In this document: one piece after another, positions 1-9,222 of the stretch
Position numbering within the stretch: position 1 is the first letter of the stretch
Layout: the number at the start of each line of letters is the position of its first letter
DNA from: Hyphomicrobiales bacterium
Lineage (GTDB): Bacteria; Pseudomonadota; Alphaproteobacteria; Rhizobiales; Rhizobiaceae
Length of the DNA stretch: 64,000 bases
NCBI GenBank assembly: GCA_900466475.1
Contig: UBMI01000019.1
Location: forward strand, 152,703-216,702
Reading direction: 5' to 3'
Program-made: the position numbers and the translations under genes
The notes under the pieces: generated by a model
Told to the model about the DNA's origin: nothing
Database searches by the model: none
Seen by the model: only the letters and a program-made list of their open reading frames with translations

Positions 1-2
1 CC

Positions 3-605
3 TATCGCGACGGGCGCCGCTGGGCCGACGATCTCTCGGCGGTCCTGAAGGAGACCGGGGTTAGCAAGCCTGTCCTCGTCGGCTGGTCGCTCGGCGGTGT
101 CGTCATCTCGAACTATCTTGCCGCCTATGGCGACGGCGCCATTGCCGGCGTCGTCTATGTCGACGGCGTGATCGAACTCAATGCTGCGCTTATCACCGCG
201 CATCCCGATGTCTATGCCGGCATGGCCTCGGATGAGCTCAAGGTGCATCTCGATGCGGTCAAAACCTTCCTGGCCCTGTGTTTTGCAACGCAGCCGGATA
301 CGGCAACCTTCGAGCGCCTGCTCTCCAATGCCGCGATGGCCTCATGGATCATGACGCGGACAGTGCCGTCGATGACCGTTTCGGCTGCCGAGGGTCTGGG
401 CAAAGCGCACGTTCCGGTTCTCCTGCTCTATGGCGGCAAGGACGATCTGGTGAATGTCGAGCCGAGCATCGCGCGCGCCCGCGCGCTCAATCCGGCCGTT
501 CGGGAAAAGATCTATGCGGAGTCTGGCCACGCGCCATTCCTGGAGGAGGCACCGCGCTTCAACCGCGACCTGGCGGAGTTCCGGGACTCGGTTTCCGGCA
601 AGTGA
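3..605 (+). CDS. Alpha/beta hydrolase, 5'-truncated by the window edge
   Basis: The reading frame is already open at base 3 and ends with TGA at 603-605, so the start codon lies outside the window. The visible 200 residues hold the nucleophile elbow GWSLGG near visible residue 30, a late acid in GGKDDLVN and the catalytic His in SGHAPFLEE, which is the Ser-Asp-His order of alpha/beta hydrolases. This is a small-molecule esterase/lipase/peroxidase-type fold; the substrate cannot be read from sequence. It converges with the NTF2-like gene downstream. Confidence 0.85.
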   Translation, partial: YRDGRRWADDLSAVLKETGVSKPVLVGWSLGGVVISNYLAAYGDGAIAGVVYVDGVIELNAALITAHPDVYAGMASDELKVHLDAVKTFLALCFATQPDTATFERLLSNAAMASWIMTRTVPSMTVSAAEGLGKAHVPVLLLYGGKDDLVNVEPSIARARALNPAVREKIYAESGHAPFLEEAPRFNRDLAEFRDSVSGK

Positions 606-683
606 AGCACGGGAAGGGGGCGGGCAGTGTGCTCGCTCCCTTTCTGCTTCTGTCGCGACATCTTCTCTCGGCGCAAGCACGCC

Positions 684-1208
684 TCAATTTATGGCCCCAC
701 GCCCGAGTGCCGCCGATTGCTCCAACGTGATGGCATGGCCGAGCGGATCGGCGTGGCGATGAGAAAGCCGCCACTCTCCGTCCTCACGCCGATAGACGAG
801 CGTCACCCGCAACGCCCAGTCCTGTGCGGGCAGGCCACCGACTTCGACGTGGGCGCGCTCGATGACGGCGAGCACGATCATGTCGGCGCTGGCATAGGTT
901 TGGACGACTTCCTGTTTCAGCGTGCCGTTCCTGAAGAACTGCCGCATGCCATCCCAGGTCTTTTCGGTGAAGCCGGCCTCGTGGGACGGCGTGCCGCCGA
1001 AGGGCGACATCAGCGTGAAATCCTGCGTGCGCGGCACAAGCGTCCGGTAGGTGTCGACATCGCCACGCATCAGCGCGGCATTGGCCTCTTCCGATATCCG
1101 GGCGAGATCGGCTGCCGGCATATCGGCCTTGATGTCGCGGACATTGCCGGCAAGGGAGGCAAGACCGGCGGTGCCGGCAACGAGAAGGGATCGTCTTGAA
1201 GGTGACAT
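684..1208 (-). CDS. Tat-exported SnoaL/DUF4440-like (NTF2 fold) protein
   Basis: 174 residues. The N-terminus has a twin-arginine leader (SRRSLLVAG, followed by a short hydrophobic, Ala/Gly-rich stretch). The rest has the pattern of the SnoaL-like/DUF4440 NTF2-fold family: an N-terminal helix with ALMRGDVDTY, then a central Trp/Phe-rich strand region and a C-terminal WRLSHRHADP. Such proteins are small ligand-binding or isomerase-like domains; no specific reaction can be assigned. The gene is divergent from the LysR gene starting at 1347, which may control it. Confidence 0.75.
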   Translation of the reverse strand: MSPSRRSLLVAGTAGLASLAGNVRDIKADMPAADLARISEEANAALMRGDVDTYRTLVPRTQDFTLMSPFGGTPSHEAGFTEKTWDGMRQFFRNGTLKQEVVQTYASADMIVLAVIERAHVEVGGLPAQDWALRVTLVYRREDGEWRLSHRHADPLGHAITLEQSAALGRGAIN

Positions 1209-1346
1209 GAGATTTCCTTTGCTAGCCTGGTCCTTTGCTAGTCTGGTCCTTTGCCGGCCTGGGGTTCAGAAGCGCGGCTGCGGAGCCTGCATGTCCAAAC
1301 AATGCCGGTTTTCGAATGCTGAAGCCAATGATATGATTTCAGCAAT

Positions 1347-2306
1347 ATGCTGAATGAAACTGATCTCTCGCGCGCCGATCTCAATCTCCTCGTGCTTTTC
1401 GAAGCCGTCATCGAGGAGGGCCATGTCGGCCGCGCCGCCGACCGGCTGAACATCTCACCGTCAGCGGTCAGCCACGGGCTTCAGCGCCTGCGGCGGATGC
1501 TCAACGATCCGCTGTTCGTGAGGACGCCGAGAGGCGTGGTGGCGACGGCGCGCGCGATGGAGCTTGCAGCACCTGTTGCCGAGATTCTCGCCAGGGTGCG
1601 AAGCGTGATAGCGACGGCCGAGCCCTTCGATCCGGCGAGGTCGAGCCGCCGGTTCACGCTGGGGGCGCCGGATGGTGTTTCCGCGGTCTTCCTGTCCGCG
1701 CTGCTCTCGGGATTGGAAAGGACGGCGCCTGAGATCGATATCAGCATACGCCAGCTGCTGCCGGAGCAGGGCGAAAGCGCGCCTGCGCGGGCCTGGCGCA
1801 ATGCGTTTGGCGAGCTGGAAGCGCGCGCCATGGACATTGCGATCGTGCCTTCCGATGACATTCCGGCGCGCTTCCATAGCCTGACGCTCTATGAGGAGGA
1901 CTTCGTCATTGCCATGCGCGCCGGTCATCCTTTCGCTGAGGAACCGACGCTCGAGCGCTATGTCGGGATGCGCCACCTCGTCGTTTCACTTGGTGGCGAT
2001 CCGCACGGTTTCGTCGACACGGCCCTCGAACAGATGGGCTTGAGCAGGCGGATGGCGCTGACGGTGCCAAACTTCATGTTCGCGCTCGCCATCGCCGGCG
2101 AGAGCGACATGCTCGTTGCCGTCCCCCGGCGCTTTGCGGCACTCTACGCCCCGCGCTTCGGCCTCACGACGGTGGATGCGCCTTTGCCGCTGCCGCGTTT
2201 CCGGCTGAGCGCCGTCGCCCCGCGCGCCGCGATGATGGATGCGGGCCTCAGCTGGCTGTTCGGGATGCTGCAGTCGGCATGCGAGGGTTCTGCGGGATCG
2301 GCCTGA
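1347..2306 (+). CDS. LysR-family transcriptional regulator
   Basis: 319 residues, the usual LysR length. The winged helix-turn-helix lies at about residues 13-70 (AADRLNISPSAVSHGLQRLR), followed by a linker helix and a substrate-binding domain with the two periplasmic-binding-protein-like lobes. It resembles the NodD/NahR-type branch in starting RADLNLLVLFEAV. It is divergent from the exported NTF2-like gene with about 140 bp between the starts, the usual arrangement for a LysR regulator and its target. The effector is unknown. The start lacks a strong ribosome binding site. Confidence 0.9.
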   Translation: MLNETDLSRADLNLLVLFEAVIEEGHVGRAADRLNISPSAVSHGLQRLRRMLNDPLFVRTPRGVVATARAMELAAPVAEILARVRSVIATAEPFDPARSSRRFTLGAPDGVSAVFLSALLSGLERTAPEIDISIRQLLPEQGESAPARAWRNAFGELEARAMDIAIVPSDDIPARFHSLTLYEEDFVIAMRAGHPFAEEPTLERYVGMRHLVVSLGGDPHGFVDTALEQMGLSRRMALTVPNFMFALAIAGESDMLVAVPRRFAALYAPRFGLTTVDAPLPLPRFRLSAVAPRAAMMDAGLSWLFGMLQSACEGSAGSA

Positions 2307-2348
2307 CCGGGAACGAACGAATGCTCTCGGCCCTGGCGAACAGAATGC

Positions 2349-3743
2349 TCATCGACTGCTAGCTCCAGATTGTCCCGCCAGTTCGTAGCGGGCGCGGCTC
2401 AGGCTGACCAGGCTGGCAATTGCCGCGCAGGCAGCCGACACGACGACCGCAGATTCGAGCGCGGCAGAGAGCGGCAATGTCGCGAAGATGAGCGACATGG
2501 AGATCCCGCCCAGGGTCTGGCCGAGAAGCCGTGCAGTGCCCTGCATGGCGCCTGCCGCGCCGCTTCGGGCTTTCGGAGCCGAGAGCAGCAGGATGCGGTT
2601 GTTCGGCGTCTGGAACAGGCCGAAACCCAGGCCGGCGATGACAGTGCCGACCAGAAACGCGATGCCTCTCGGATCGGGCGGGCAGAGAACTGCCACAAGG
2701 AGGCCGACAGCCAGCAGCGCGCCGCCTGTCGCGCAAAGCCATGCGGTCTTGACGCGGTTTGCCAGACGTCCCGACAATGGCGCGATGATCGCCGTCGCAA
2801 CCGGCCAGGGCATCATGTAGAGACCGGCCAGAACCGGGGTCATGTGCAGCCTGTGCTGGAGATAGAAGGGTAGCGCGATGTAGCTCAGCATCTGGCCGCA
2901 GAAGCAGGATATCGAGGCGATGACTGCGACGCGGAATGCGGGTGCCGCCAGGAGATCCGTCGGAATGATCGGGGCATCGCTTTTGCGTTCCAGGCGCAGC
3001 AGGACGACTAGGCAAGCTACCGAGGCGGCAATGAGGACCGTGCCGCTTGCCGGCGCGGTTGCTATCCGGTCGGTGCCGCAGAAGAAGAGGATGAACATCG
3101 ACGTGTTGGCCAGCAAGGCCTTGATGTTCAGCTTTCGCTTCGTGCCCTGCATCTTCTCCAGCAGACCGCCGCTGAGCAGCACGATGATGCCGATCGGTAT
3201 ATTGACCGCAAAGAGCCAGGGCCAGGTCGTGACGGAAAGGATGGCGCCGGCAATGCCTGGACCGGCAGCGGAAGAAATCGCGATGACCATGGCATTGACG
3301 CCGATGATCGGACCCAGCATGTGCTGCGGCAGGGCCGAGCGCAGGTTCATCATGGCAAGCGCCATGATCGCGCCCGCGCCGAGGCCCTGCGCGAAACGGG
3401 CAAGGATCAGCAGGGAAAGGTCGCCCGCGAAGGCGCAGGCAGCCGAAGCCGCTGTGAACAGCGCGACGCCGATCAGGAAGACCCGCCGCGCGCCATAGAC
3501 TTCCCCGAGCGCGCCACAGGGAAGAAGGGCGACCAGCACGGCCAGCTGATAGGCTGAGACGACCCATACGGTGCTGCCCGCTTCCACGTGCAGCGAAAGC
3601 GCGATCGAGGGCAGGGCGACGTTGGCAATGGCTCCATCAAGAACGACGAGAACAGCCGAGAGAAGGATGAGTGCGATGGCCATGTACTGTCGAGGCGATG
3701 CCGGGCCATCCTGAGAAATCGGTGCGGTGGAGGCGAGGGACAT
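2349..3743 (-). CDS. DHA2-type MFS drug exporter (EmrB/QacA-like)
   Basis: 464 residues with about 14 hydrophobic segments, the DHA2 (14-helix) drug:H+ antiporter layout. The first helix carries LDGAIANVALPSIA, the usual D(x)TIVNVALP motif C of this family with Ala for Thr-Ile. ALGEVYGARRVFLIG is motif A after helix 2. GGGAG precedes the ATG by 7 bases. It is an inner-membrane multidrug-type exporter; substrates are not predictable. It is divergent from the LysR gene at 3863, likely its regulator. Confidence 0.9.
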   Translation of the reverse strand: MSLASTAPISQDGPASPRQYMAIALILLSAVLVVLDGAIANVALPSIALSLHVEAGSTVWVVSAYQLAVLVALLPCGALGEVYGARRVFLIGVALFTAASAACAFAGDLSLLILARFAQGLGAGAIMALAMMNLRSALPQHMLGPIIGVNAMVIAISSAAGPGIAGAILSVTTWPWLFAVNIPIGIIVLLSGGLLEKMQGTKRKLNIKALLANTSMFILFFCGTDRIATAPASGTVLIAASVACLVVLLRLERKSDAPIIPTDLLAAPAFRVAVIASISCFCGQMLSYIALPFYLQHRLHMTPVLAGLYMMPWPVATAIIAPLSGRLANRVKTAWLCATGGALLAVGLLVAVLCPPDPRGIAFLVGTVIAGLGFGLFQTPNNRILLLSAPKARSGAAGAMQGTARLLGQTLGGISMSLIFATLPLSAALESAVVVSAACAAIASLVSLSRARYELAGQSGASSR

Positions 3744-3862
3744 TGAGAAACTCCCAATCGTTGTCGGATGGCCGACCAGTTAGGCCTTGACGGCTGCAAG
3801 CGCCAGACGCAACGAAATCAAACGACTGTTGCATCAAACGCCATGCCTGAGTAAATTGAACC

Positions 3863-4762
3863 ATGTCCGATCTCGACCTCAATCTTCTGGTGGCACTGGA
3901 TGCGCTGTTGCGCGAGAGAAGCGTATCGGCCGCCGCGCGCCGGCTTGGCCTCAGTACATCAGCCATGAGCCGGACGCTGTCACGGTTGAGGGCTGCGCTC
4001 GGCGATCCGATCCTTGTGCCGGCCGGTCGCGGCATGGTCGCAACGCCCCATGCTCTGGCGATTGCCGAAGACGTGCATTCGTTGAGAGAAGCCGTGAAAG
4101 CGGTGCTCAGTCCGCCGTCAACAGTGGAAATCCGCGAGGTGCGCCGCGATTTCACCATCCGTGCCAATGAGGCGTTCGTGCTTATTTTTGCCGCGGGCCT
4201 GAGCGCTGCTGTGGCGAACACGGCACCAGGGATAAGGCTTCGGTTTGCGCCGCGAGCGGACAAGGACGTTCAATCCCTGAGAGACGCGGCCGTGGATCTC
4301 GATATCGGCGTCCTGCCGACGGAGAGCGGGGAACTGCGTTGCCAGACCCTTTTTCACGACCGGTATGTGGGTCTTGCCAGGACAGGACACCCGATTTTCG
4401 ATGCAGATCCGATCACGGTCGAGAGCTATTCCGCCTGGGGCCACGTACTCTTTTCACCGCACGCGGATTTTGCCGGCCCGGTCGACAGGGCGCTCGCCGA
4501 ACTCGGCGTCTACCGCGACGTCAGACTGATCGTGCCGAGCTTTCCAACAGTAATCGCGGTTGCTGCGGCATCCGATTTGATCGGCGCGATTCCGAATTCC
4601 TATCGCAAATCCGCCGCAACAAGCCAGATCAGGACTTTCGACCTGCCGGTCGCGGTGCCGGGTTTCGACATCGTCCAGGCGTGGCACCCGCGGATGGATG
4701 CAGATCCCGTTCATCGTTGGCTGAGAGCGCTGATCTTCGAGACGTTCAAGTCAATGAACTGA
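3863..4762 (+). CDS. LysR-family transcriptional regulator
   Basis: 299 residues. The N-terminal HTH (LDLNLLVALDALLRERSVSAAARRL then STSAMSRTLSRLR) spans about residues 4-60, followed by the effector-binding domain. It belongs to the same NodD-like branch as the gene at 1347. It is divergent from the DHA2 exporter with 119 bp between start codons, so it probably regulates that exporter and itself. The inducer is unknown. Confidence 0.9.
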   Translation: MSDLDLNLLVALDALLRERSVSAAARRLGLSTSAMSRTLSRLRAALGDPILVPAGRGMVATPHALAIAEDVHSLREAVKAVLSPPSTVEIREVRRDFTIRANEAFVLIFAAGLSAAVANTAPGIRLRFAPRADKDVQSLRDAAVDLDIGVLPTESGELRCQTLFHDRYVGLARTGHPIFDADPITVESYSAWGHVLFSPHADFAGPVDRALAELGVYRDVRLIVPSFPTVIAVAAASDLIGAIPNSYRKSAATSQIRTFDLPVAVPGFDIVQAWHPRMDADPVHRWLRALIFETFKSMN

Positions 4763-4909
4763 GCGCGCATTCGATAGTGAAAAGGACGGGTATCGGGGCA
4801 AGGCAGACGCTGTTCGTCGCCGTGCGCCGGCCGCTTTTGCGCGTGCCGCTTTGATGGCCGATTGACAGACATCACTCCTTGTTCCAGCGCCGTCGACGTA
4901 TTCATCCTG

Positions 4910-4926
4910 ATATAACGCCGTTGTAT
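4910..4926. promoter_or_regulatory. Near-perfect inverted repeat upstream of the ABC operon
   Basis: ATATAACG-C-CGTTGTAT is an inverted repeat with one mismatch, 45 bases upstream of the first gene of the metal/oxyanion ABC operon. It is the only obvious symmetric element in this 209-bp intergenic region and is a candidate operator. A relation to molybdate-responsive (ModE-type) sites, which also use AT-rich TAACG half-sites, is inference; the half-sites here point the other way. Confidence 0.3.
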
Positions 4927-4971
4927 ACGGCCGAATATCATGCTAGCGGTCGGCTCCATCCTTGAGGACCC

Positions 4972-6036
4972 ATGCCCATGATCGCCCGTCTCGCTTTCGT
5001 TGCGAAAATCGCCATTGCTATCAGTGGTTTATTGTTGTCTGCCCCTGCCTGGGCCGACCGTCTGGTTACCGATCAGATCGGCCGACAGGTGCACATTCCG
5101 GATGTCGTCAGCCGTGTCGTCATCCTACAGCACCAGACGCTCAATATCGCCGTGCAGATGGATGCGATGGACAAGGTGGTCGGTGTACTCGACGAGTGGA
5201 AGAAGCAGCTCGGCGCCAATTATGTGCGTCTCGCACCACAGCTTCCGAACCTTGCAATGCCGGGTGGCCTCACCAAGGTCAATATCGAGGAATTGCTGAA
5301 GCTGAAGCCGGATGTGGTGTTCGTCACCAACTACGCGCCGGCCGACATGGTCAAGCAGATCGAAGATGCCGGGCTCGCCGTCGTCGCCATCTCGCTGCTC
5401 GACGTGCCGCCGGCGGAAGCCGTCAAGCTCAATCCGAGCGTCAAGGACGAGCCGGCTGCCATCGACGCTGGTTTCGCGACCGGCGTGCGGCTGATCGCCG
5501 ACGTGCTTGACCGCAAGGAAAAGGGCGAAGAGATGATCGCGGCCACCAAGAAGACCCGCAAGCTCGTTGCCGACCGGCTCGCCGACATCCCGGAAGACAA
5601 GCGCGTCGCCACCTACATGGCCAATCCGGACCTCTCCACCTATGGCCGCGGCAAATATACCGGCCTGATGATGGAGCGCGCCGGCGCCCGCAACGTTGCG
5701 AACTCGATCGCCGGTTTCAAGCAGGTGTCGATGGAAGACGTCCTGACATGGAACCCGGCCGTCATCTTCGTCCAGGAGCGTTATCCGGCTGTCGTCGACG
5801 AGATCAGGAAGGCCGATTCCTGGCATACGATCGATGCCGTCAAGAACGGCAAGGTCTACCTGATGCCGGAATATGCCAAGGCCTGGGGCTATCCGATGCC
5901 GGAAGCGATGGCGCTCGGTGAACTCTGGATGGCGAAGGAGCTTTATCCCGAGCGGTTCAAGGATATCGACATGCAGAAGGAAGCGGATGCCTATTACAAG
6001 GAGTTCTACCGCACCGACTATCGCCCTGCGCAATGA
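4972..6036 (+). CDS. FecB/BtuF-like ABC transporter substrate-binding protein
   Basis: 354 residues with a Sec signal peptide (hydrophobic AKIAIAISGLLLSAPAWA, cleavage after AWA near residue 28). The mature part has the Peripl_BP_2 pattern: a first lobe beginning RLVTDQIGRQVHIP, the segment LLKLKPDVVFVTN, a long connecting helix and a second lobe with WNPAVIFV. These proteins bind metal chelates, vitamin B12 or, in the MolA branch, molybdate/tungstate. A second ATG lies 6 bases downstream; GAGG precedes both. The next gene overlaps by 4 bases, so this is the first gene of an operon. Confidence 0.9.
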   Translation: MPMIARLAFVAKIAIAISGLLLSAPAWADRLVTDQIGRQVHIPDVVSRVVILQHQTLNIAVQMDAMDKVVGVLDEWKKQLGANYVRLAPQLPNLAMPGGLTKVNIEELLKLKPDVVFVTNYAPADMVKQIEDAGLAVVAISLLDVPPAEAVKLNPSVKDEPAAIDAGFATGVRLIADVLDRKEKGEEMIAATKKTRKLVADRLADIPEDKRVATYMANPDLSTYGRGKYTGLMMERAGARNVANSIAGFKQVSMEDVLTWNPAVIFVQERYPAVVDEIRKADSWHTIDAVKNGKVYLMPEYAKAWGYPMPEAMALGELWMAKELYPERFKDIDMQKEADAYYKEFYRTDYRPAQ

Positions 6037-7067
6037 ATGACGACGTCTTCCCGCGACGCCCGCCATCGGTGATCATCGCCATACTGGCGGTCACTCTGGC
6101 GCTCGTCGCGGTCGCTTCCCTTGGCATAGGCCGTTACGACATTCCGTTCGCACGGGTAATCGAGATCCTCTGGGCGCCGATTTCGCCACCGGACGTGCCG
6201 GTAACGCCGACCGAGGCGAACGTCGTCTTCACGGTGCGCATGCCGCGCATCCTGCTGGCGCTTCTGGCCGGCGCGGGTCTCGCACTCTCCGGCGCCACGA
6301 TGCAGGGCGTGTTCCGCAATCCGCTCGTGGGGCCGCAGGTGATGGGCGTCTCCTCGGGCGCTGCCTTCGGTGGTGTGCTCGCCATCCTCTTTAGCTTTCC
6401 GCGTTACGGGCTGCTTGGCTCGGCCTTCGTCTTCGGGCTTTCGGCTCTGGTTCTGGTCTACGCGCTGAACGGCATCGTCGCGCGCCGCAACATCCTGGCG
6501 CTGGTACTGGCCGGTGTCGTCGTCACCGGCTTCTTCGGTGCGCTCGTCAGCCTTGTCCAGTATCTGGCCGATACGGAGGACAAGCTGCCGGCCATGGTCT
6601 TCTGGCTGCTCGGCAGTTTCGCCACCGCCAATTGGGAAAAGTTCCTGCTGATCGCCGCACCGGTACTGATCTGCAGCTTTCTGCTGCTCGGCCTGCGCTG
6701 GCGCATCAATCTGCTCTCCATCGGCGACGAGGATGCCCGCGCCCTCGGCGTCAATGTCGAGCCGCTCCGTTGGCTGATCCTGATCCTCGTCTCCTGCATC
6801 GTATCGGCGCAGGTGGCCGTCAGCGGCGCTATCGGCTGGGTCGGGCTGGTCGTGCCGCATATGGCGCGCATGCTAGTCGGCCCCGATCACCGGGTGATGA
6901 TGCCGGCCTCGTTAATCATCGGCGCGCTCTACCTGCTGATAATCGATACCGTCGCCCGCACTGCCACAGCCACGGAAATCCCGCTCGGTATCCTGACCGC
7001 GCTGATCGGCACGCCGGTCTTCGCGCTGGTGTTGAAGCAGACCCAGAGAGGCGCACGTGGATTCTGA
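6033..7067 (+). CDS. FecCD/BtuC-type ABC transporter permease
   Basis: 344 residues with about 10 membrane segments, the size and topology of the type II importer permeases (BtuC, FecCD, FhuB halves, MolB). Family hallmarks include RMPRILLALLAGAGLALSGATMQGVFRNPL near the N-terminus and GWVGLVVPHMARMLVGPDHR, the cytoplasmic coupling region. It overlaps the binding-protein gene by ATGA and the ATPase gene by 11 bases, so the three are translated together as one importer. Confidence 0.93.
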   Translation: MNDDVFPRRPPSVIIAILAVTLALVAVASLGIGRYDIPFARVIEILWAPISPPDVPVTPTEANVVFTVRMPRILLALLAGAGLALSGATMQGVFRNPLVGPQVMGVSSGAAFGGVLAILFSFPRYGLLGSAFVFGLSALVLVYALNGIVARRNILALVLAGVVVTGFFGALVSLVQYLADTEDKLPAMVFWLLGSFATANWEKFLLIAAPVLICSFLLLGLRWRINLLSIGDEDARALGVNVEPLRWLILILVSCIVSAQVAVSGAIGWVGLVVPHMARMLVGPDHRVMMPASLIIGALYLLIIDTVARTATATEIPLGILTALIGTPVFALVLKQTQRGARGF

Positions 7068-7845
7068 TCCGGTCATGCTGCGCATCGAGGCCGTCAGCCA
7101 GTCCTATGACGGCGAGCACTGGCAGTTCCGCGATCTCGACTTCGACCTGAGGGCAGGTGAGATCACCGCTATCCTGGGGCCGAACGGACGCGGAAAATCG
7201 ACATTGCTGCGGGTTTTGGCAGGACTTCTGAAGCCAACCTCCGGCAGGATGGAACTCAATCGCGGCACTGGCTTCGTACCGCAGGAATTCATCGGCTCCT
7301 TTCCCTATTCGGTGCTGGATGTGGTGCTGATGGGCCGCGCCCGGCATATCGCGGTTTTCCAGACGCCGCGAAAGCGCGATGTGGAAAAGGCGATGGCGGC
7401 ACTCAGCGCCACCGGCATGGCCGATTACGCATCGCGCAATATCGAGGCTTTGTCTGGTGGCGAGCGTCAACTCGTGCTGATTGCCCGCGCGCTTGCGGGT
7501 GAGAATGCGGTTCTGTTGCTCGACGAGCCGGCATCCGCGCTCGACCTGAAAAATCAGGATGTCGTGCTCTCCCTGCTCAGCGAATTGGCCGACCGTGAAA
7601 AGCTCGCCATTGCCTTTACTACCCATCAGCCCAACCACGCGGTCGCCGTGGCTGACAAGGTGCTGCTCATGCTGCCACAGACGAAAACCGTCTTCGGCGC
7701 AACCGAAGAGGTGATGACGGAAGCCTATCTGGAAGCGCTTTACGGCATTCCGATCCTGTCCGCGCGCCTCGGCAGCGGTGAGCGCGAAGAAACCGCTTTC
7801 GTGCCGCTCTTCCGGCGAAGAGACCGAAAAGGAGAACGTCGATGA
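7057..7845 (+). CDS. ABC transporter ATP-binding protein (FecE/BtuD-like)
   Basis: 262 residues, GTG start inside the end of the permease gene. Walker A is GPNGRGKST (residues 41-49; the usual Ala is Arg), the signature is LSGGERQL near 133, Walker B VLLLDEPASALD near 154, and the switch His is in TTHQPNHA. These make it the ATPase of the FecCD-type importer. It ends in ATGA overlap with the ModA-like gene. The Gly-Arg-Gly in the P-loop is a little unusual but leaves the Lys and Ser/Thr intact. Confidence 0.93.
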   Translation: MDSDPVMLRIEAVSQSYDGEHWQFRDLDFDLRAGEITAILGPNGRGKSTLLRVLAGLLKPTSGRMELNRGTGFVPQEFIGSFPYSVLDVVLMGRARHIAVFQTPRKRDVEKAMAALSATGMADYASRNIEALSGGERQLVLIARALAGENAVLLLDEPASALDLKNQDVVLSLLSELADREKLAIAFTTHQPNHAVAVADKVLLMLPQTKTVFGATEEVMTEAYLEALYGIPILSARLGSGEREETAFVPLFRRRDRKGERR

Positions 7846-8573
7846 CCCAATCCGTGAAGGTGCTCTCCGCTGGCAGCATGCGGCATGCATTTCCTGCCAT
7901 CATTGGCGCTTTCGGGCAGATGACGGGTATCGGGATTTCACTGTCACTCGGGCCTGCCGGCCTGTTGCGCGAGCGGATCGAGGCAGGCGAAGCATTCCAT
8001 CTTTTTGCTTCGGCCAATATGGCGCATCCGCGACGTCTCGCTTCCCTCGGCATTACGGAAGAGCCCATCTGCTTCGCGCGCAATCGGCTTTGCGTGATCG
8101 CACGCGCCGATCTCGGCCTCGCGACGGAGAATTTTCTCGACATCCTCTCAGATCCCCAGGTGAAGATCGGCACATCGACGCCAGGCGACGATCCTTCCGG
8201 GGACTATGCTTTCGAGGTTTTCGACCTTGTGGAGGCGAAGCATCCAGGCATGGGCGTCGCGCTGAAAGCGCGTGCGCGGCAACTGGTCGGCGGCCGCAAT
8301 TCGCCGCCGACACCGCCCGGCAAGGGCGGCGGTTATCTGATCACTGACGGCGAAGCCGACCTTTTCCTGGGCTATTATTCCAACGCCCGGCTGCTGGAGG
8401 CCGACCCAGCTTTCCGCGCCGTGGAAATCCCGGCGGAATTCTCTCCCAAGGTCGAATATGGTTTGGGGCTGTGCAAGGGCGCTCCGGATGATGCGAGAGA
8501 ACTGCGGGATTTTCTCCTGTCGGATCAAGGGCAGGAGATATTGAAAGGAGCAGGCTTTTCGCGGGTCGGTTAG
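7842..8573 (+). CDS. ModA-like solute-binding domain protein without signal peptide
   Basis: 243 residues with the molybdate/tungstate-binding pattern of ModA: VKVLSAGSMRHAF at the start, LGPAGLLRERIEAG, a FASANMAHPRRL segment equivalent to the ModA FISAD stretch, then FARNRLCVIAR and a C-terminal QGQEILKGAGF. A perfect AAGGAG lies 7 bases before the ATG, so this start is well supported; the protein then has no signal peptide or lipobox. It is translationally coupled to a FecCD-type importer. It may be a cytoplasmic oxyanion binder or may reach the periplasm by an unrecognised route. Confidence 0.85.
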   Translation: MTQSVKVLSAGSMRHAFPAIIGAFGQMTGIGISLSLGPAGLLRERIEAGEAFHLFASANMAHPRRLASLGITEEPICFARNRLCVIARADLGLATENFLDILSDPQVKIGTSTPGDDPSGDYAFEVFDLVEAKHPGMGVALKARARQLVGGRNSPPTPPGKGGGYLITDGEADLFLGYYSNARLLEADPAFRAVEIPAEFSPKVEYGLGLCKGAPDDARELRDFLLSDQGQEILKGAGFSRVG

Positions 8574-8769
8574 ATTCTGCGGATGCAATCCTCATGTGCC
8601 TGACCGTTCGGTGGATCGCAGCCATACGCGATAACCGAAACGCCACCATTGAACTCTCTCGCAAAAACTTGGCCGATCCCCGGCATTTGTTGGCAGCTTC
8701 GCGAAATCCGGCCCCCATCCGGAATGCTAGTCTCGCCTCACTTGCTTCCATTTCGAAAGGCCGTTGCCC

Positions 8770-9165
8770 GTGCTTCTGGATCGTTCCCGCCTGCCTGTCG
8801 TCTTCATCCGCACTGAGGCTAATGCCGAAACTCCCATCAATGATCAGATCGAGGCTCTCCTGGAGGAGCGGCGGCCTTTCGTGCTCGTCACGGATCACGC
8901 ACCCGACGATCATGACGAGGACACGCAGGAGGAGCGCAAGGAGAGGGCGCTGTTTTTCAAGAAGATCAAGGACCGGATGAGGGCCTATTGCCGCGGCATG
9001 ATCGTCATCGACGGCGGCAGGCCGATGTCGCCCGCCATCAAGATCGCGGCAGTCACGGCCGGAAAGGCCTTCGGCTTCGCGATCGTCTTTGCCGCAGATG
9101 AAGAGGAGGCGGAGCGCAAGGGGCGCAGCTTGCTCGGCAGCAGGGACGATGCCTGGTTACTCTGA
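8770..9165 (+). CDS. Hypothetical protein, about 131 residues
   Basis: I do not recognise the family. GTG at 8770 follows AAAGG by about 10 bases and is preferred to TTG at 8764. The protein is soluble, with a Glu/Arg/Lys-rich middle (EDTQEERKERALFFKKIKDRM, about residues 48-68) and two strand-like stretches, RLPVVFIR and GFAIVFAAD. The latter, after GMIVIDGG, hints at a small Rossmann-like alpha/beta fold. No conserved catalytic motif is obvious. It stands alone between the ABC operon and an AraC gene on the same strand. Confidence 0.65.
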   Translation: MLLDRSRLPVVFIRTEANAETPINDQIEALLEERRPFVLVTDHAPDDHDEDTQEERKERALFFKKIKDRMRAYCRGMIVIDGGRPMSPAIKIAAVTAGKAFGFAIVFAADEEEAERKGRSLLGSRDDAWLL

Positions 9166-9222
9166 ATCCGGCTTCTGTGATAAGTCACGCGCCGTCGGCC
9201 AAGCTCGCAATGGGGATCGGCA

